Below, piece by piece: positions 21,152 through 32,512 of a stretch of DNA of 64,000 nt. Location of the stretch: the NCBI GenBank assembly GCA_020736575.1, contig JAGPYM010000043.1, positions 74,501 through 138,500 on the forward strand, read 5' to 3'. The notes under the pieces were generated by a model. That model saw only the letters and a program-made list of their open reading frames with translations. It had not been told where the DNA came from and ran no database searches. The position numbers and the translations under genes were made by a program. Each line of letters begins with the position of its first letter. Positions within the stretch are counted from its first letter, which is position 1. This DNA is from Thelonectria olida (Eukaryota > Ascomycota > Sordariomycetes > Hypocreales > Nectriaceae).

Positions 21152-21214
21152 CAGTTAGGTAGTTACTATTTGCAGTTAGGTAGCTGCTACTTGCAGTTAG
21201 GTGGATGCTATTTG
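21152..21214. repeat. Three tandem 21-bp repeats in the copia leader region
   Basis: Units at 21152, 21173 and 21194 all begin CAGTTAGGT and end TTG, with scattered substitutions, mostly RIP-type transitions. They sit about 210 bp inside the copia 5' LTR and may be an untranslated leader or early Gag repeat. Confidence 0.7.
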
Positions 21215-21422
21215 CGTTCTAGTTATAATTAGCTTAGTAATAATAGTAAGGGTTTTCTACTAATATATAATATGCTTTTAGATTTATAAATAAATAGGTA
21301 AATTATCCTTTTAATAGTAAAAGTAAGGAATTTTAATCCTTATATAAATTAGTATTAAATACTAGAGTTATATAATAAGGTAATTTAGCTATTTTTAGAT
21401 TTAGCTAGTTGGGCTTATAACC

Positions 21423-21576
21423 TATTAAGATATAAAATTAATATAAAATAAATATATTAATTGAAAGTTAAATTATCTGATAAGAGAGGAGGAAGGGTTA
21501 TGTCTATATATAGGGATTGAGAGGACTAGCTACCTTAGATCGGACATAGTGATCATCCGAGGTCACTCTTCCAACA
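21423..21576 (-). repeat. Copia 5' LTR (right copy)
   Basis: Starts tattaag (from TGTTGAG by G-to-A) and ends in unmutated CAACA. The mirror image of the left copy: here the inner, left part is mutated and the outer part intact. Confidence 0.88.
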
Positions 21577-21581
21577 CTCCT
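21577..21581. repeat. Target-site duplication (right) of the copia element
   Basis: ctcct, matching 7541-7545. Confidence 0.85.
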
Positions 21582-21829
21582 GATACTCCAGATGAGCCTG
21601 TCCATGTGTATCATCCAATTCTGGACTCTATAGCTGGAGCGTATTTGTGACCTCCTAGTTCTTTAATATTCTCGCCGGAAAAACGACTTTACCAATAAGT
21701 TGCGGGCATACCTTATGATCAATTGTTATAAGTGAAGTCGTAGACGGGTTAATAAAGATTTATCCAATATAAATACTTTGACGTTGCTATAATACTCGTT
21801 CTTTCCCCAGTTGTGTTCTCGTTCATGCC

Positions 21830-23724
21830 TCATAGCTGACGAACTCTTACGCGCAAGCCCTCTTTGGGCTTCAATGTCAAACTCGGGTTCCTAACCTCCA
21901 ACTCCCCATCTACAGCCTCAAGACGGAATTCCTTGATCATTTCCACGAGCAAAATCTTGACTTCTAGCAGAGCCAATGCTTTTCCAGGACACATACGCGG
22001 CCCGTTCAAAAACACTTCGATGGCAAAGGGGCTCGCTGCGTCGCTTTTCAGGTTGTCCCATCTGTCAGGGGAAAAGACATCAACGTCGTACCCCCAAACC
22101 TTTGGGTTGAGCTGGACCATTGCTGGAACCGTCTGAATCATTGTGCCCTTTGGAATGCTGACTCCAGCAATGACCATATCCTGTCCAGCCTCCCACGGAG
22201 CCATCAGAGTTGGCGAGTACACTCGGAGGGCCTCTCGGACGACGTTGTTCAAATATGGTAGGTTTTCGATGGACTTGCCAAGTGATCCTACGACTTGCAT
22301 GACGGATATTTCTTGCCGGAGACGGTCTTGTACTTCCGGGTTCATAACGAGGGCGTACATTATCCAAGTCAAAGCGCTAGCGGTTGTTTCGTGTCCTGCC
22401 GCGATCACTTGCATCGTCTTAAAGAGGTTTTAGTATATTACGACCAATAAGAAGCAGCCAAGGAAGGATCTACAGTCAGGCTGAAGACAGTGAACGAGAA
22501 GGGTAGACTTACTATGTCGATCAGCTCCTGTTTCGAGAGCCCTTTGCCCTCATCGAAGCTGGCCTCGATCATGCGAGTCAACAGATCGTCCGAAATTTTA
22601 GTATCAGAATTATTCTGTCGAGCAGCCAAGACCTCCGCTGTGCGCTGCTCAATCAGCTCAGTCATCATGGTCTTGAGCGCGGCCTTGGCACGGACGAAAT
22701 CGAGGTTTGCTCTGACGGGAAGCCATCGTAACGGGATGAAAGGGTTCAGGAAGCTGATAATCTGACCGGCTACTGGTTGTGCCAGAATCCTGCTGTAACA
22801 CTGTTCAAATGTCAAGGGTGAGGATGGAGATCGAAAGCTGTGAAGCTCTTTACCGAGCAGGGAAATTCCAATAATGTTGAGTGACGTTCTAGTGAAGGCA
22901 GCTTCGACTGGAAAGGGAGCGTCAGAAAAGTCATCCCACATTGCGAAAAGAATAGGAACTGTGTCCACGCCTGCACTTACTCTCAATGACACCATCGCTG
23001 TCGTCTTTGATAGTGCCTCGCAACTCGTTGTTGAGTTCCCTGGACTGATCCAAGAAGACAGGCATAAGTTTCTGTACGCTTGGTCGAGAGAGAGGCCCTG
23101 GTGGAATGCAATATCAATATGGCAATCAAACCAACCTGGGGTAGAAGACAATATTACCTGCTATGATGCGCCTCAAACGTTTGTGCTCCTCACCAACACT
23201 AAACAGGATTCCGATACCCAGAAACTCCCCGACAAGTGTATGAAAGAAGGCGGGCTTCACAAACGAATAGGCGTTCGTTTGGAGCACCTCGCGACAAGCT
23301 TCTAGGTTGTTCACCAGGAGCATCTCCGAGTTCAACCAGGATAGGCACCGTATGAACGGCGCGTCTGGCCAGCGTCGCATCCATTGCAGGTAGAGGTCAT
23401 TTGGACCTGTGGCACGCAAAAGACGGAGAGCTTGGCCGACGAGAAGTTGATTGTTCTTTGAGTACCGTCAACCTCAATAATTACGACAAGCGATATGTTT
23501 GGATTGAAGCTCGGGGTAGATCAGTTAGCTTACCTTGGTCCCGGGAGATGGCGTAAACTGGAGAAATGAGGGCGCATCAAAGCCTTTATCGTTTTTTGAG
23601 CGATGACGCAGAGGAAGATGCAGAGTATGGGCCATGCCAGAGCTCTGCAGAAAATCTGGCCAAGAGAAGTATCTGCTGTGAAACCTGGCAAAGGCAACCC
23701 AGTTGACGACACGTTCGACGCCAT
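21830..23724 (-). CDS. Cytochrome P450 (frame conflict between exons 1 and 2)
   Basis: Exons on the minus strand: 23724-23534, 23455-23158, 23097-22981, 22907-22513 and 22417-21830, about 529 aa. N-terminal membrane anchor (LAWPILCIFLCVIAQ) then SSLRHLPGP; I-helix AAGHETTA; K-helix EALR; haem loop FLNGPRMCPGK with the Cys ligand. These are the full set of P450 signatures, so it is an ER-anchored monooxygenase of unknown substrate. Exons 2-5 join perfectly in phase. Exon 1 ends with two bases over (donor CCAAG/GTAAGC), while the only good acceptor (CTCAAAG/AAC) starts at phase 0, so one base is missing or the splice differs. It lies 250 bp from the transposon island. The gene could be a recent pseudogene. 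Confidence 0.85.
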
Positions 23725-24676
23725 GGTAACAGATATCGCCCAATTCTGGATTCTCTTGCCAACAGGTGGTAAGAGGCGTTATTCAGACTGGCTGATTTCT
23801 TTGCCAAATTTTACATGTGTCCTACATCACAAAATATCGCGGAAGCAGAGGTTCTACGTTACACCCGTATTCCTACTTCCGGTGTTGACTAATGACTGAC
23901 TCAAGAGTGGCCAGAAGCAGACTTCCGGGGTTTCGACCAATCACAGGGTGCCAATAGTGATATTTAAATGGCGATCCTGGGGTCAGCTTGATAAGTGCTT
24001 ATTGACGACAAGCTAGACAGGGGTAGGTTTGGTTATGAATTCCACAAGTTGCTCGGATAGATGAGAAATAGCCAACGCCTATGTGATCGTCTTGTCTTTC
24101 TGCCTAACATTCGGCCCTTGTTTATTAACCCGTCTTCCCAGCCGTTTTGCTCAATTTCACTACACTGCCATGAAGAGACGAAACTCTTCCAAGTTCCAAA
24201 TCCTTCTTAGCCCAAAGACAAGTTTGCAATCTTCAGACGTCCGAATCTCACGTCGAAAAACAAGCCTAATCATTATTGATACACCCTCAACACAGTCGGC
24301 CATGTTAGCACATATATATTGATAGTCGCGGCCTTTGCCCAAGGTTATAGTTGGTGCTGACCTCCCTAGATAGGGAATAAGGCTTATTTTCCTTTCTAGT
24401 TTCACTCCCTCTTCTATGCCTTGATCTGGTATACCTACTGTACAATGCCGGAATCTGATTATTTGCGCCATGAATAGAATCATTTAGGGTAGTGCAAACG
24501 ATTCTGCCACATTTCACCGCTCGTCGGCCATGTGATCATAGGACGTTGCACATTGGAACGATCGAGTTGTTTTTCTCAATTATGTTAACCGGCAAAGCTC
24601 AAAGGAAGACGACACTATCCTAACTTTCATTGGCTCACTGGCTGAATACCATTCTTCCGACTGCTGCGTTGCTTCA
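23725..24676. other. Intergenic
   Basis: Promoter side of the P450 gene. No supported gene; short open frames in both directions at 24083-24517 overlap each other and have no domain features. Confidence 0.4.
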
Positions 24677-26392
24677 ATGAATGGGTCTTCGCGAGTCTAC
24701 AGGGCTCTGCATGAGGCAGGTCCGAGATTCGTCTCCTAGAGTTTGTTTCTACCGACACGCAAGGGGACCATTAATATTGACTTGGCACCGAATCCCTCGA
24801 CGTTAATCCAGTCTTCACCGCACTTTCCTACGTTTGGGGAGACTCTAACGACCGGTTGAAATCACTCGAAACCTGAAGTTGGCGCTGCCTCACGTGCTAC
24901 GCCATTGGAAAGCCGCACATCCGGGCCGAGAATGTGCGAGTTTCCGACTGTGGGTTGATGCCATCTGCATCAGTCAACAAGACACTGCAGAGCGGTCTCA
25001 ACAGGTTCAGCTGATGCGACGTATCTACGGCTCATCTGATGCTGTCATCGCATGGCTGGGCCCCGATGACGGAGACTCTGCCTTTGCCACGATCAAGATC
25101 CTTGCCGAAGAACTGGCATACCGTCAAGTCGACAGCTCCCAGGGCTATGAAGAGGGCCGCCCTGAAATCACCTGGATGCGGCGTCATCCCACACTCTGCC
25201 AGGACGGACCTCGTACCCCAGGAAACTACATCAGGAACAATGCCTGAAGAAGCGTTTCGCAGCTTTTGGAGGCGCCGTATTGGGAGCAAGTTTGGATCTT
25301 TCAAGAAGTTGTGCTGGCCCGTCAATTGTTGGTAGTCAGCCCAGGGAACACCTCATTGGACTGGGGTGACCTCGCTGCTGCATGTCACGCTCTCACTTAC
25401 TTGAGAGAAAGAATCAACAATGAGTCATTGCACAAGCCAAACTTCATATCTGCAACCGTCTGGGGAGCAATCACAACTCCGCTAGTGGTCTTGGTCAACA
25501 TTATTAACCTTGCCAAGACACGCTCCAACACCAGAAAGAAGACAACAGCAGAAGCTCCAACTACTCAACGGAGGCACGTGGAGGTAGATCAACCACGAGA
25601 GTCGCCATATGGTCTGCTGATCATGGGGTATTTCCCCCTCATGATACAACATTCCTTTATGTTGTGGCGGCCTCAAAACGCTTATTTACCTGGGGAGTCA
25701 CGGTTGGTCACGTCGGTTCCGTCGTTGAAGGCACGGGGACCGAGGCTCTATCAGACAGACGGATGCTGAAGTTCATTGTCGAATTCATCACCCGATATCC
25801 CACGTACCGATCAGGAATCCCACCTCTTCAAGAACTTTTTCGGCTGTTGACAAGAGACGCCTCTGATATTGTTGACAAGTCGGTGATTACGCGTGCCCTG
25901 GCATTTTTGTGGCTCCTGACTTTCCCAGATGACGGAGTATCGGCTAAGGATCGAATCGACAAGCTAAAATCGCTGGGGCTGCATGCGGAAAGGCCAGACT
26001 TCGATAGCCAGGTTGCTAATGCCCTCTTCCCTGGCACAGACTTCGGACAATTTGGTCTCAAGCACAGCTCCCGCTCAACAATGGCTTCTATGGACATGAA
26101 AGTACTGGGCGGTACCGGGGATGCCTTCGTGATGAACTTGACGAAGATTCAGCTCAGCTGGCGATTTGTCACAACCTCCAGCGGATATCTTGGGTCGACG
26201 CGCGTGGGAATCGCTGTTGGAGATGCTCTCCGTGTACTAAAAGGGTCATGTGTTCCGGTGGTACTGCGAAAAGCACTGGGCAAGACGCACATCGTCGTGG
26301 GGACAGCCTTTGTAGTGGGACTAATGAACGGAGAGGCTGCTAAGGTTGCCAACCAGGACACATCTGCTTTACAGTGGTTCGAGTTGAGGTAA
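24677..26392 (+). pseudogene. HET-domain (heterokaryon incompatibility) pseudogene
   Basis: HET-family blocks occur in order but in changing frames: RLLEFVSTDTQG (about 24730), ALSYVWGDSNDR (about 24825-24860), NLKLALPHVLRHW then LWVDAICISQQDTAERSQQVQLM (24870-25015), LEAPYWEQVWIFQEVVLARQ (25262-25320), and a C-terminal part with SKRLFTWGVTVGHVG and ALRVLKGSCVPVVLRK (25665-26392). Frame changes fall near 24762, 24800, 24868, 25195, 25262 and 25665 without room for introns. The intact family mediates vegetative incompatibility cell death. This copy cannot make a full protein; a C-terminal open frame survives. Confidence 0.85.
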
Positions 26393-27543
26393 AGAGGAGT
26401 ACTCAAACTGCTACGCGGCAGGGCAGATAGGTCGGGCTTTAGAGCTCCGGTTCGGGAGGTTGGAGGCTTTTGGATAGTCCAGAGGCCGACGAGTGCCAAT
26501 TATTATTCCCTTGAGTAAAGCTGACTTATAAAGAGGGGTGGGTTTCCCACGCTGGCTAGATGAGCAGAGCCAATTTGGGTCCTTCTATTCATGGTTTCCA
26601 GCTCCTTTGCTTTGTGTCTCACTTTCGTTTTCCTTCCTCGGGCTCTTGAGACTCCCAGCCACACAAGTATCAGCGAAGGCGTGGGATAGTCAGCAGTTAT
26701 GCAGAGCATCCCGAGTAGACCGTGTTGGATGGATGAGCAAGTCGCTGCCTCGTGCCGGCTTTGCACCTCGACGGCGATGGCAATGAGAGCCTTGGGTCTG
26801 GATGCCCTGAAACATCGTCGCAAGACGTGACATTCGGCACCCAAAACAGTCCTGCACAACGGGTCAAGCGTGCCGCCAATCCCGGAACCGGGGTGGCGAG
26901 CCGAAGGCGGTGCGTTGGTTGGCTGGTCTCGAACTCGACCATTTGCAGTACTATTGCAATATTGCATGCGCTATTGGAAGTAGTACAGCGCTAGATGTCG
27001 CCAATACGGAATCGAATGCTGGCTGGAATGTGCCTCGCATTCAATAGTTTCTGTAGCGCGCCGCTAATCTATGACAGCTCGCTGGCACCAACTTTTTGTT
27101 AGTGACGACCAACGAGCCACAGACGAACCACTAACAACTCTGTTGATGGTCGCTGTTTACAATTTTTTTTCTTTTCTTCTTCTGTTTGAGCTATCGGTCT
27201 GGGCGTTTTTCCCCTTCTCGTTGATCGCCTCAGGGGTTGTGCTCGTGTTACCAAGCTACCCTCTCTTTGCTCCCATTGCCATGCGCAGCTCAGTCCTTTC
27301 GTAGATGATAATGTCATGTTTTCAATTTCTCCCCTGTTATCATCCAAAACGATACTGCCAAGTACTCGTCCCACCTTCTTTTCTCGTCCTCAACTCAATT
27401 GATCGGCCCAGGCTCTTATCCCGTCCATGCATTCACTTCCTCGAAGCTAACCGTTGGCCTTGTCTCGCACATTCTCCCGCTCGCTCACTCTCTGTCCCAC
27501 TCCGAAGCACCCCTCTGGCATGAGACAGACAGAGTGAGACCCA
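26393..27543. other. Intergenic, promoter of the esterase gene
   Basis: No supported gene. The last 300 bp are rich in C/T runs typical of fungal promoters and leaders. The open frames at 26503-26994 run in both strands over the same DNA and look random. Confidence 0.4.
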
Positions 27544-29910
27544 ATGGACTCTTCCACCACCTCATCCTCAGGCGGGTTTCGCCGCCTGTCCAATTCCTCC
27601 ACCAGCTCAGTGCCTTCAACCTCTCACTCCGAATCCGCATCTTCCATACCCCTTAAGACGAAGAGCTCTTACGTTGCTGTCCCAGATTCTGACGAGGTCT
27701 CTGATGCCGGCTCAGATTTCGACGATGACGACCCCTTGCACATCCCGATCGTCAAGCCCAAGCGCAACTGGAAGCTCATCCTGCTCTTGGTCGTGCCTCC
27801 TGTCATCGTCGTTGTTGCGCTCTCCTTGGCATTGGGCTTCTGCTATGGCTTGCATCACAAGGAGGAGGTTGTATTACCTCACGAGGAGGAGGTACGACTC
27901 ACCTTATTTCTTCTCATTCATGCCTTTATCTCATCATACGTCGGGAAGAGAGCGTGTACCAGCTACTCTCACGTTTCCATGCCCGGAAGCCCTTTTGTTT
28001 CTTTCCACTAGTCGCACAACACACTTACAATTGTCATAGGACAATGGCCTCGTACCTGGTCCGGTTATAGACCTGGGCTACTCGCGTTACCAAGGCCTGG
28101 ATCTTCATAACGGCGTCAGCGAGTTCCTCGGCATGCGATATGCTAAGCCTCCAACTGGCGACTTGCGATGGCGTGCTCCCGTCGACCCCGAGCAGACCAG
28201 CGAGATCCAAAGTGCTCAATCTGTAAGTCATCCCCGCCCCTCCTCCCTTTTTCTTTTTGTTTCTATCTCCGTTTCCTTCTTTCTTCAGCTAATTTTATTT
28301 CTTACAGTGGGGAGCCCATTGTCTCGGAGTCCATCAAATGATCGAATCAACTAAAGATGAAGATTGTCTGCACGTCAACGTGTGGAAGCCCACCAATGCC
28401 ACATCCAACTCCAGCCTCCCCGTCGTGGTCTATATCCAAGGCGGCGGCTACATGGTCAACTCAATGCCCTACACCAAGGGCTCAGAGTTCGTGGAGAACT
28501 CGGGTCACAACCTGGTATTTGTCAGCTTAAACTATCGTGTTGGTCTCTGGGGTTTCCTGAGTGGAGAAGACGTGAAGAACGATGGTATTCTCAACGCGGG
28601 GCTTCATGACCAGCGTTTCCTGTTGCATTGGGTGCAGAAGCACATCTCAAAGGTACGTGCGGAGCTCTTGTCTTGTTTATTCTCGGACGTGATAACCCCA
28701 AAACGTCATCAATCCTCCCCATTTTCCCCATCCCCACGATATTCTCGACAACCGCTCACTCCTGCTCCAGTTCGGTGGAAACCCTGATCACGTCGTTATC
28801 CAGGGCACTTCTGCCGGTGCCGGTTCAGTAGGCCTTCACCTAGCAGCGTTCGGCGGCCGCAACGATAGCCTTTTCGTCGGTGCCATTGCCGAGTCGACCT
28901 TTTGGCCCGGCCAGCGACACTACTCGGACCTCGAGTTCCAGTACCAGGGTCTCCTTCGCGCGACGTATTGCAGCAGAAATGCTGACAAGATGGCCTGTCT
29001 GCGCAATCTTGACGCCCGCTACATCCAACCCCATAACGTTAACTTGGCCTTCCGCGGTCGGGGTGGTCTCCCACTCTTCTATTGGCTCCCTGTTACAGAC
29101 GGCGATTTCTTGCGCGATACGCCGTATAATCTGTATCAGCGGGGAGACTTTGTCAAAGTGCCTATCTTGTATGGATCAAATTCTAATGGTAGGTCTAATT
29201 TCTTTGCCTACTCCGTTCTCTCTGATCTAGACTTGGGTATCATCCCGCATTTCAACGTGAATAACAACACCTGCTTACACGCGTCTTCTCCAGAGGGCAC
29301 CAGCTTCGTCCCCAATGTCACGAATCCCGTCCATTTCGCTATGTTTATGGAGGATAACTATCCTCTTCTCACAAGAGAAAACACTAACGCCATGCTGGAT
29401 AATTACCCCCTCGAGGACGCCGTACCCATGTACGCCTCTTGGTACCCGTCTGTCGCCCGCGCCTTCGGCGAGGCCACCTTTATATGTCCGACCTCATCCA
29501 TCCTGAACGCCTTCAAGACATCCAACTCGTCCTCCGCTAACACTGCAAATATCTTCTCCTATCGCTTTAACCTGACCGATTATGAGATGCAGGCCGAAGG
29601 CCGCGGTGTCCCTCATTCCTTCGAGGACGCCGCCGTCTTCGGGCCCTCTATGGTTGATAATGCCGCCATCGGCTATCTGACCTATAATGCACCTATCGTC
29701 CCTATCATGCAGAACTACTGGATTAGTTTTATCCGCTCTCTCAACCCCAATACCTACCGGTATAAAAGTGCCCCTGAATGGCTCCCCTGGGGTAATGACG
29801 AGCACCGTCTCGTTCTGCAGCTGCCGGATTCTGTTATGGAATATACTTCTAAGAATGAGACCCGACGGTGTGACTTTTGGCGTAGTATTAACGAGACAAT
29901 GTCCCAATAA
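27544..29910 (+). CDS. Type-B carboxylesterase, single-pass membrane protein
   Basis: Five exons: 27544-27891, 28040-28222, 28308-28652, 28771-29188 and 29294-29910, giving 636 aa. Residues 1-75 are Ser-rich and acidic, followed by a transmembrane segment (WKLILLLVVPPVIVVVALSLAL) with no cleavable signal. This makes a type II protein with the catalytic domain outside or in the lumen. Family marks: EDCLHVNVW, QGGGYMVN (oxyanion hole), nucleophile elbow IQGTSAGAGSV (Ser), NEGTSF (acid residue), and GVPHSFEDAAVFG (His). Many N-x-S/T sites are present. The last intron (105 bp) is divisible by three and stop-free, so an unspliced form stays open, but splicing restores the conserved SNEGTSF motif. 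Substrate unknown. Confidence 0.9.
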
Positions 29911-30107
29911 TGATATGGGTGTTGTTATGACTTTTACCTCACTTGTATAGCGATTTGTTGTATATTACTATAGAATGTAAATAGATGTTACCAAGATAGA
30001 TCATACATACGTACAGACACGATTCCTAGCCCTATCTATTTGCAGTGCGAAGTACGTGGGGCTGACCAAGCAAATTGTGCGGCCAGAAGCCCACCGGCTG
30101 CCAGCAC

Positions 30108-30459
30108 TTAGGCCCTGATCAGCGACGTCAGACATGTCCGCCGCGGACTCTTTTAGCGGACTCTCCCTGCATAAGACGCCGCCTTCCCAAATTGGTCTAT
30201 ATAAATCCGTGCATAAGAGAGCATTTCGCAGCCTACTTGCATATCTCATTTAATAGAGGTACTAGGCTAGCAAGGGCCTCAAATTAAGCCTATTATTGCC
30301 TAGTTGCCAAGGAAGACCTCAATTTCTAGGGGTGTTTTCAAGCATTTGAGTCCGCCCGCGCTGCGGGCGGACTCTCGATACCTGAGCTTACTTGTGCATT
30401 TTCGAAGTATCTGAAAGAGTCCGCTGCGGACATGTCCGACGTCGCTGATCAGGGCGTTA
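30108..30459. mobile_element. MITE, PIF/Harbinger-like (346 bp)
   Basis: The ends at 30111 and 30456 form terminal inverted repeats of about 43 bp (GGCCCTGATCAGCGACG..., with few mismatches), flanked by TTA on each side (30108-30110 and 30457-30459), the duplication made by PIF/Harbinger transposases. The interior has no coding capacity. It repeats the motif GAGTCCGC/GCGGACTC about six times, including a perfect hairpin near 30340-30366 (GAGTCCGCCCGC/GCGGGCGGACTC). It lies about 110 bp before the next start codon, so it may form part of that gene's promoter. Confidence 0.75.
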
Positions 30460-30568
30460 ACATGCAGAGAGCCTGTAGTCCCGACAGTGGAGACCTTATC
30501 TCCGGCGTTAAAAGCTGTTCCACCGATTCTTTTTCTCGTACGCTTCCTCTTCGTCCTCCGTGTGGCTG

Positions 30569-32216
30569 ATGGAGATTCCTCAAATGGCAAAATCCAACGT
30601 TGTGGTCGCCGTGGGCACGGCTGTCCAGGACACCGATAGGTCGAAAGATGCTGATCTTGCGTTGAAAGCTCTTGCAGGGGCACAGCCATCTGAGCTCCAG
30701 GTTGACGATGCCACCTCTGCCAGACTTGTGAAACGGATCGATCGGTACATGATGCCTGTACGATATCTGTAGTGAATCACGGTTCTTATCGCTAATCTCC
30801 GTCTTGATAGCTTCTCTGCGTGGTGTATGCGCTAAATTTCCTCGACAAAACCACGTTGAACTATGCAGCTGTCATGGGCATCTCGGCACCGCCGCTGGAG
30901 GGCGGCATCGGGCTGCAAGGGAACCAGTACAGTTGGCTGGCAAGGTACGCACATCTACAGGAACTACTGAATGCCCAATTGACCCGGTCTGAAGCGCATT
31001 TTACTTTGGTTACCTAGTGGGAGAATGGCCGACCACGGTAGGTGCAGATGATTTGGGCTATCGCGATAAATATCGACACTGACCGTTCCACCAGAGGCTG
31101 CTGCAACGTTTTCCTCTCGGGAAGTATATCGGTTTTAACATCATCGCCTGGGGCGCGGTGCTCTGCTGCTTCGCCGCCGTGAACAACTTTGCGGGCGCCC
31201 TCGTGCTTCGAGTTATCCTGGGCTTCTTTGAGTCTTCGGTAACGCCTGGCTTTGCTTTGCTCACATCCCAATGGTACACAAAAAGCGAACAGGGGATGCG
31301 AACGGGCTTGTGGTTCAGCTTCAATGGTGTCGCCCAAATATTCGGCGGCCTTGTGGCATACGGGGTGGCCACCGGGGCCCATGGCTCTGGATATTCGATG
31401 GCATCCTGGAAGATCATCTTCCTCATATGCGGCGGAATGACTACAGCATTTGGAGTCGTCTTCTTGTGCATCATACCAGACAATCAAACCAACGCTTGGT
31501 GGCTAACGAAACAAGATCGTTTACTCGCTATTCAACGCATCAAAGGCAACCAACAAGGCATTGGGAACCGACGTTGGAAGCTGTACCAGGTGGTAGAAGC
31601 CCTCACCGACCCTCTTTCCTGGGCCTTCGTCACTTATGCGCTCATTGCCATGATTCCGAATGGAGGTTTAACCAACTTCTTTTCGCCCATCATCCGATCG
31701 TTCGGTTATACTGCAGAAGAGGCATTGCTTTATGGTGCCCCAGGAGGCGCAGTACAGCTCGTGGTTGTCACTCTGAGCGGATACCTCGGAGATCGGCTCA
31801 AGAATCGCCTCTTGGTCAGCTCTGTCGGCTTGATCGTTGCAATGGTAGGAATGTCTTTGATTGCAGCACTACCAGCCGAGCTATCAACTGGTAGATTGGC
31901 TGGCTTCTATCTCAACCAGACAGCCATATGTCCGTTTGTGGCAATTTTGTCTTTGATCTCGACTAACATTGCCGGCTACACCAAGAAAACTACGGTCGCA
32001 GCAATGTATCTGATGGCATATTGCGTCGGGAACATTATTGGCCCGCAGACATTTCGAGGCAACAGCTGGGCGCCGGCAGAGTTCACATTCATTGGGTGCT
32101 ACGCCGTCTGTTTCTTTGATGTTATTTTTATTTGGTGGTACTGCCGGAAGAGGAATAAGGAAAAGGCCTCGCGGATGGACGTCGACGAAGGGAGTGGTAT
32201 GGGCGACAAAGAGTGA
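30569..32216 (+). CDS. MFS transporter, Dal5/allantoate permease (anion:cation symporter) family
   Basis: Exons 30569-30757, 30811-30944, 30995-31037 and 31095-32216, giving 495 aa from the first ATG or 490 aa from the in-frame ATG at 30584. Introns are short (50-57 bp) and phases agree. Family marks: RLVKRIDRYMMPV before TM1, LNFLDKTTLNYAAVMGI, YFGYLVGEWPTT, RVILGFFESSVTPGFALLTSQWY, and a C-terminal YCRKRNKEKAS tail. About 12 TM segments are expected in the plasma membrane, importing an organic anion such as allantoate, a vitamin or a carboxylate; the substrate is not predictable. The MITE just upstream may influence expression. It ends tail to tail with the Zn2Cys6 regulator. Confidence 0.88.
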
Positions 32217-32512
32217 GTCTATCCAATCTGTCTGAATTTTTGCGAATATTAACAGTAGAGTGAAGGTGGCTTGACTTGACGGACAGAGAAAACCCTAACT
32301 TCAGGTATACTGTGTAGTTGCAGGTGACGAAACGTCGCTGTTGTCTTGTGGTTTTATTACGTAGTCATTAAGCTATCATAGCGCAACGTCTGTTGACTGA
32401 GGCCCTTTTTATGTATCTGATACCAAAAGCTTCTATATCAATGACAACACATTTAACTCCTAAAAGCCTGCATCTCTATTATTATATCGTACCTCACAAC
32501 TCTTTGCTTGTA

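Larger units (their letters stand above)
7546..21576 (-). mobile_element. RIP-degraded Ty1/copia LTR retrotransposon, interrupted by a gypsy element
   Basis: Flanked by 154-bp LTRs and a 5-bp target duplication. Without the nested insert it is about 5.8 kb, normal for Ty1/copia. The interior is extremely AT-rich (7981-8040 has 5 G/C in 60) with almost no CpA or CpG, the mark of RIP. Orientation is minus. On that strand 8968-8932 still reads LITIYINNLLII, which is the copia reverse-transcriptase motif (YVDD) after G-to-A change. A purine run abuts the left LTR as a polypurine tract. The side inside the right LTR reads GGTTATAAGCCC, a plausible eroded tRNA primer site. All coding capacity is lost to stops. 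The leader/Gag side is 20475-21422 and Pol is 7700-12245. Confidence 0.88.
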
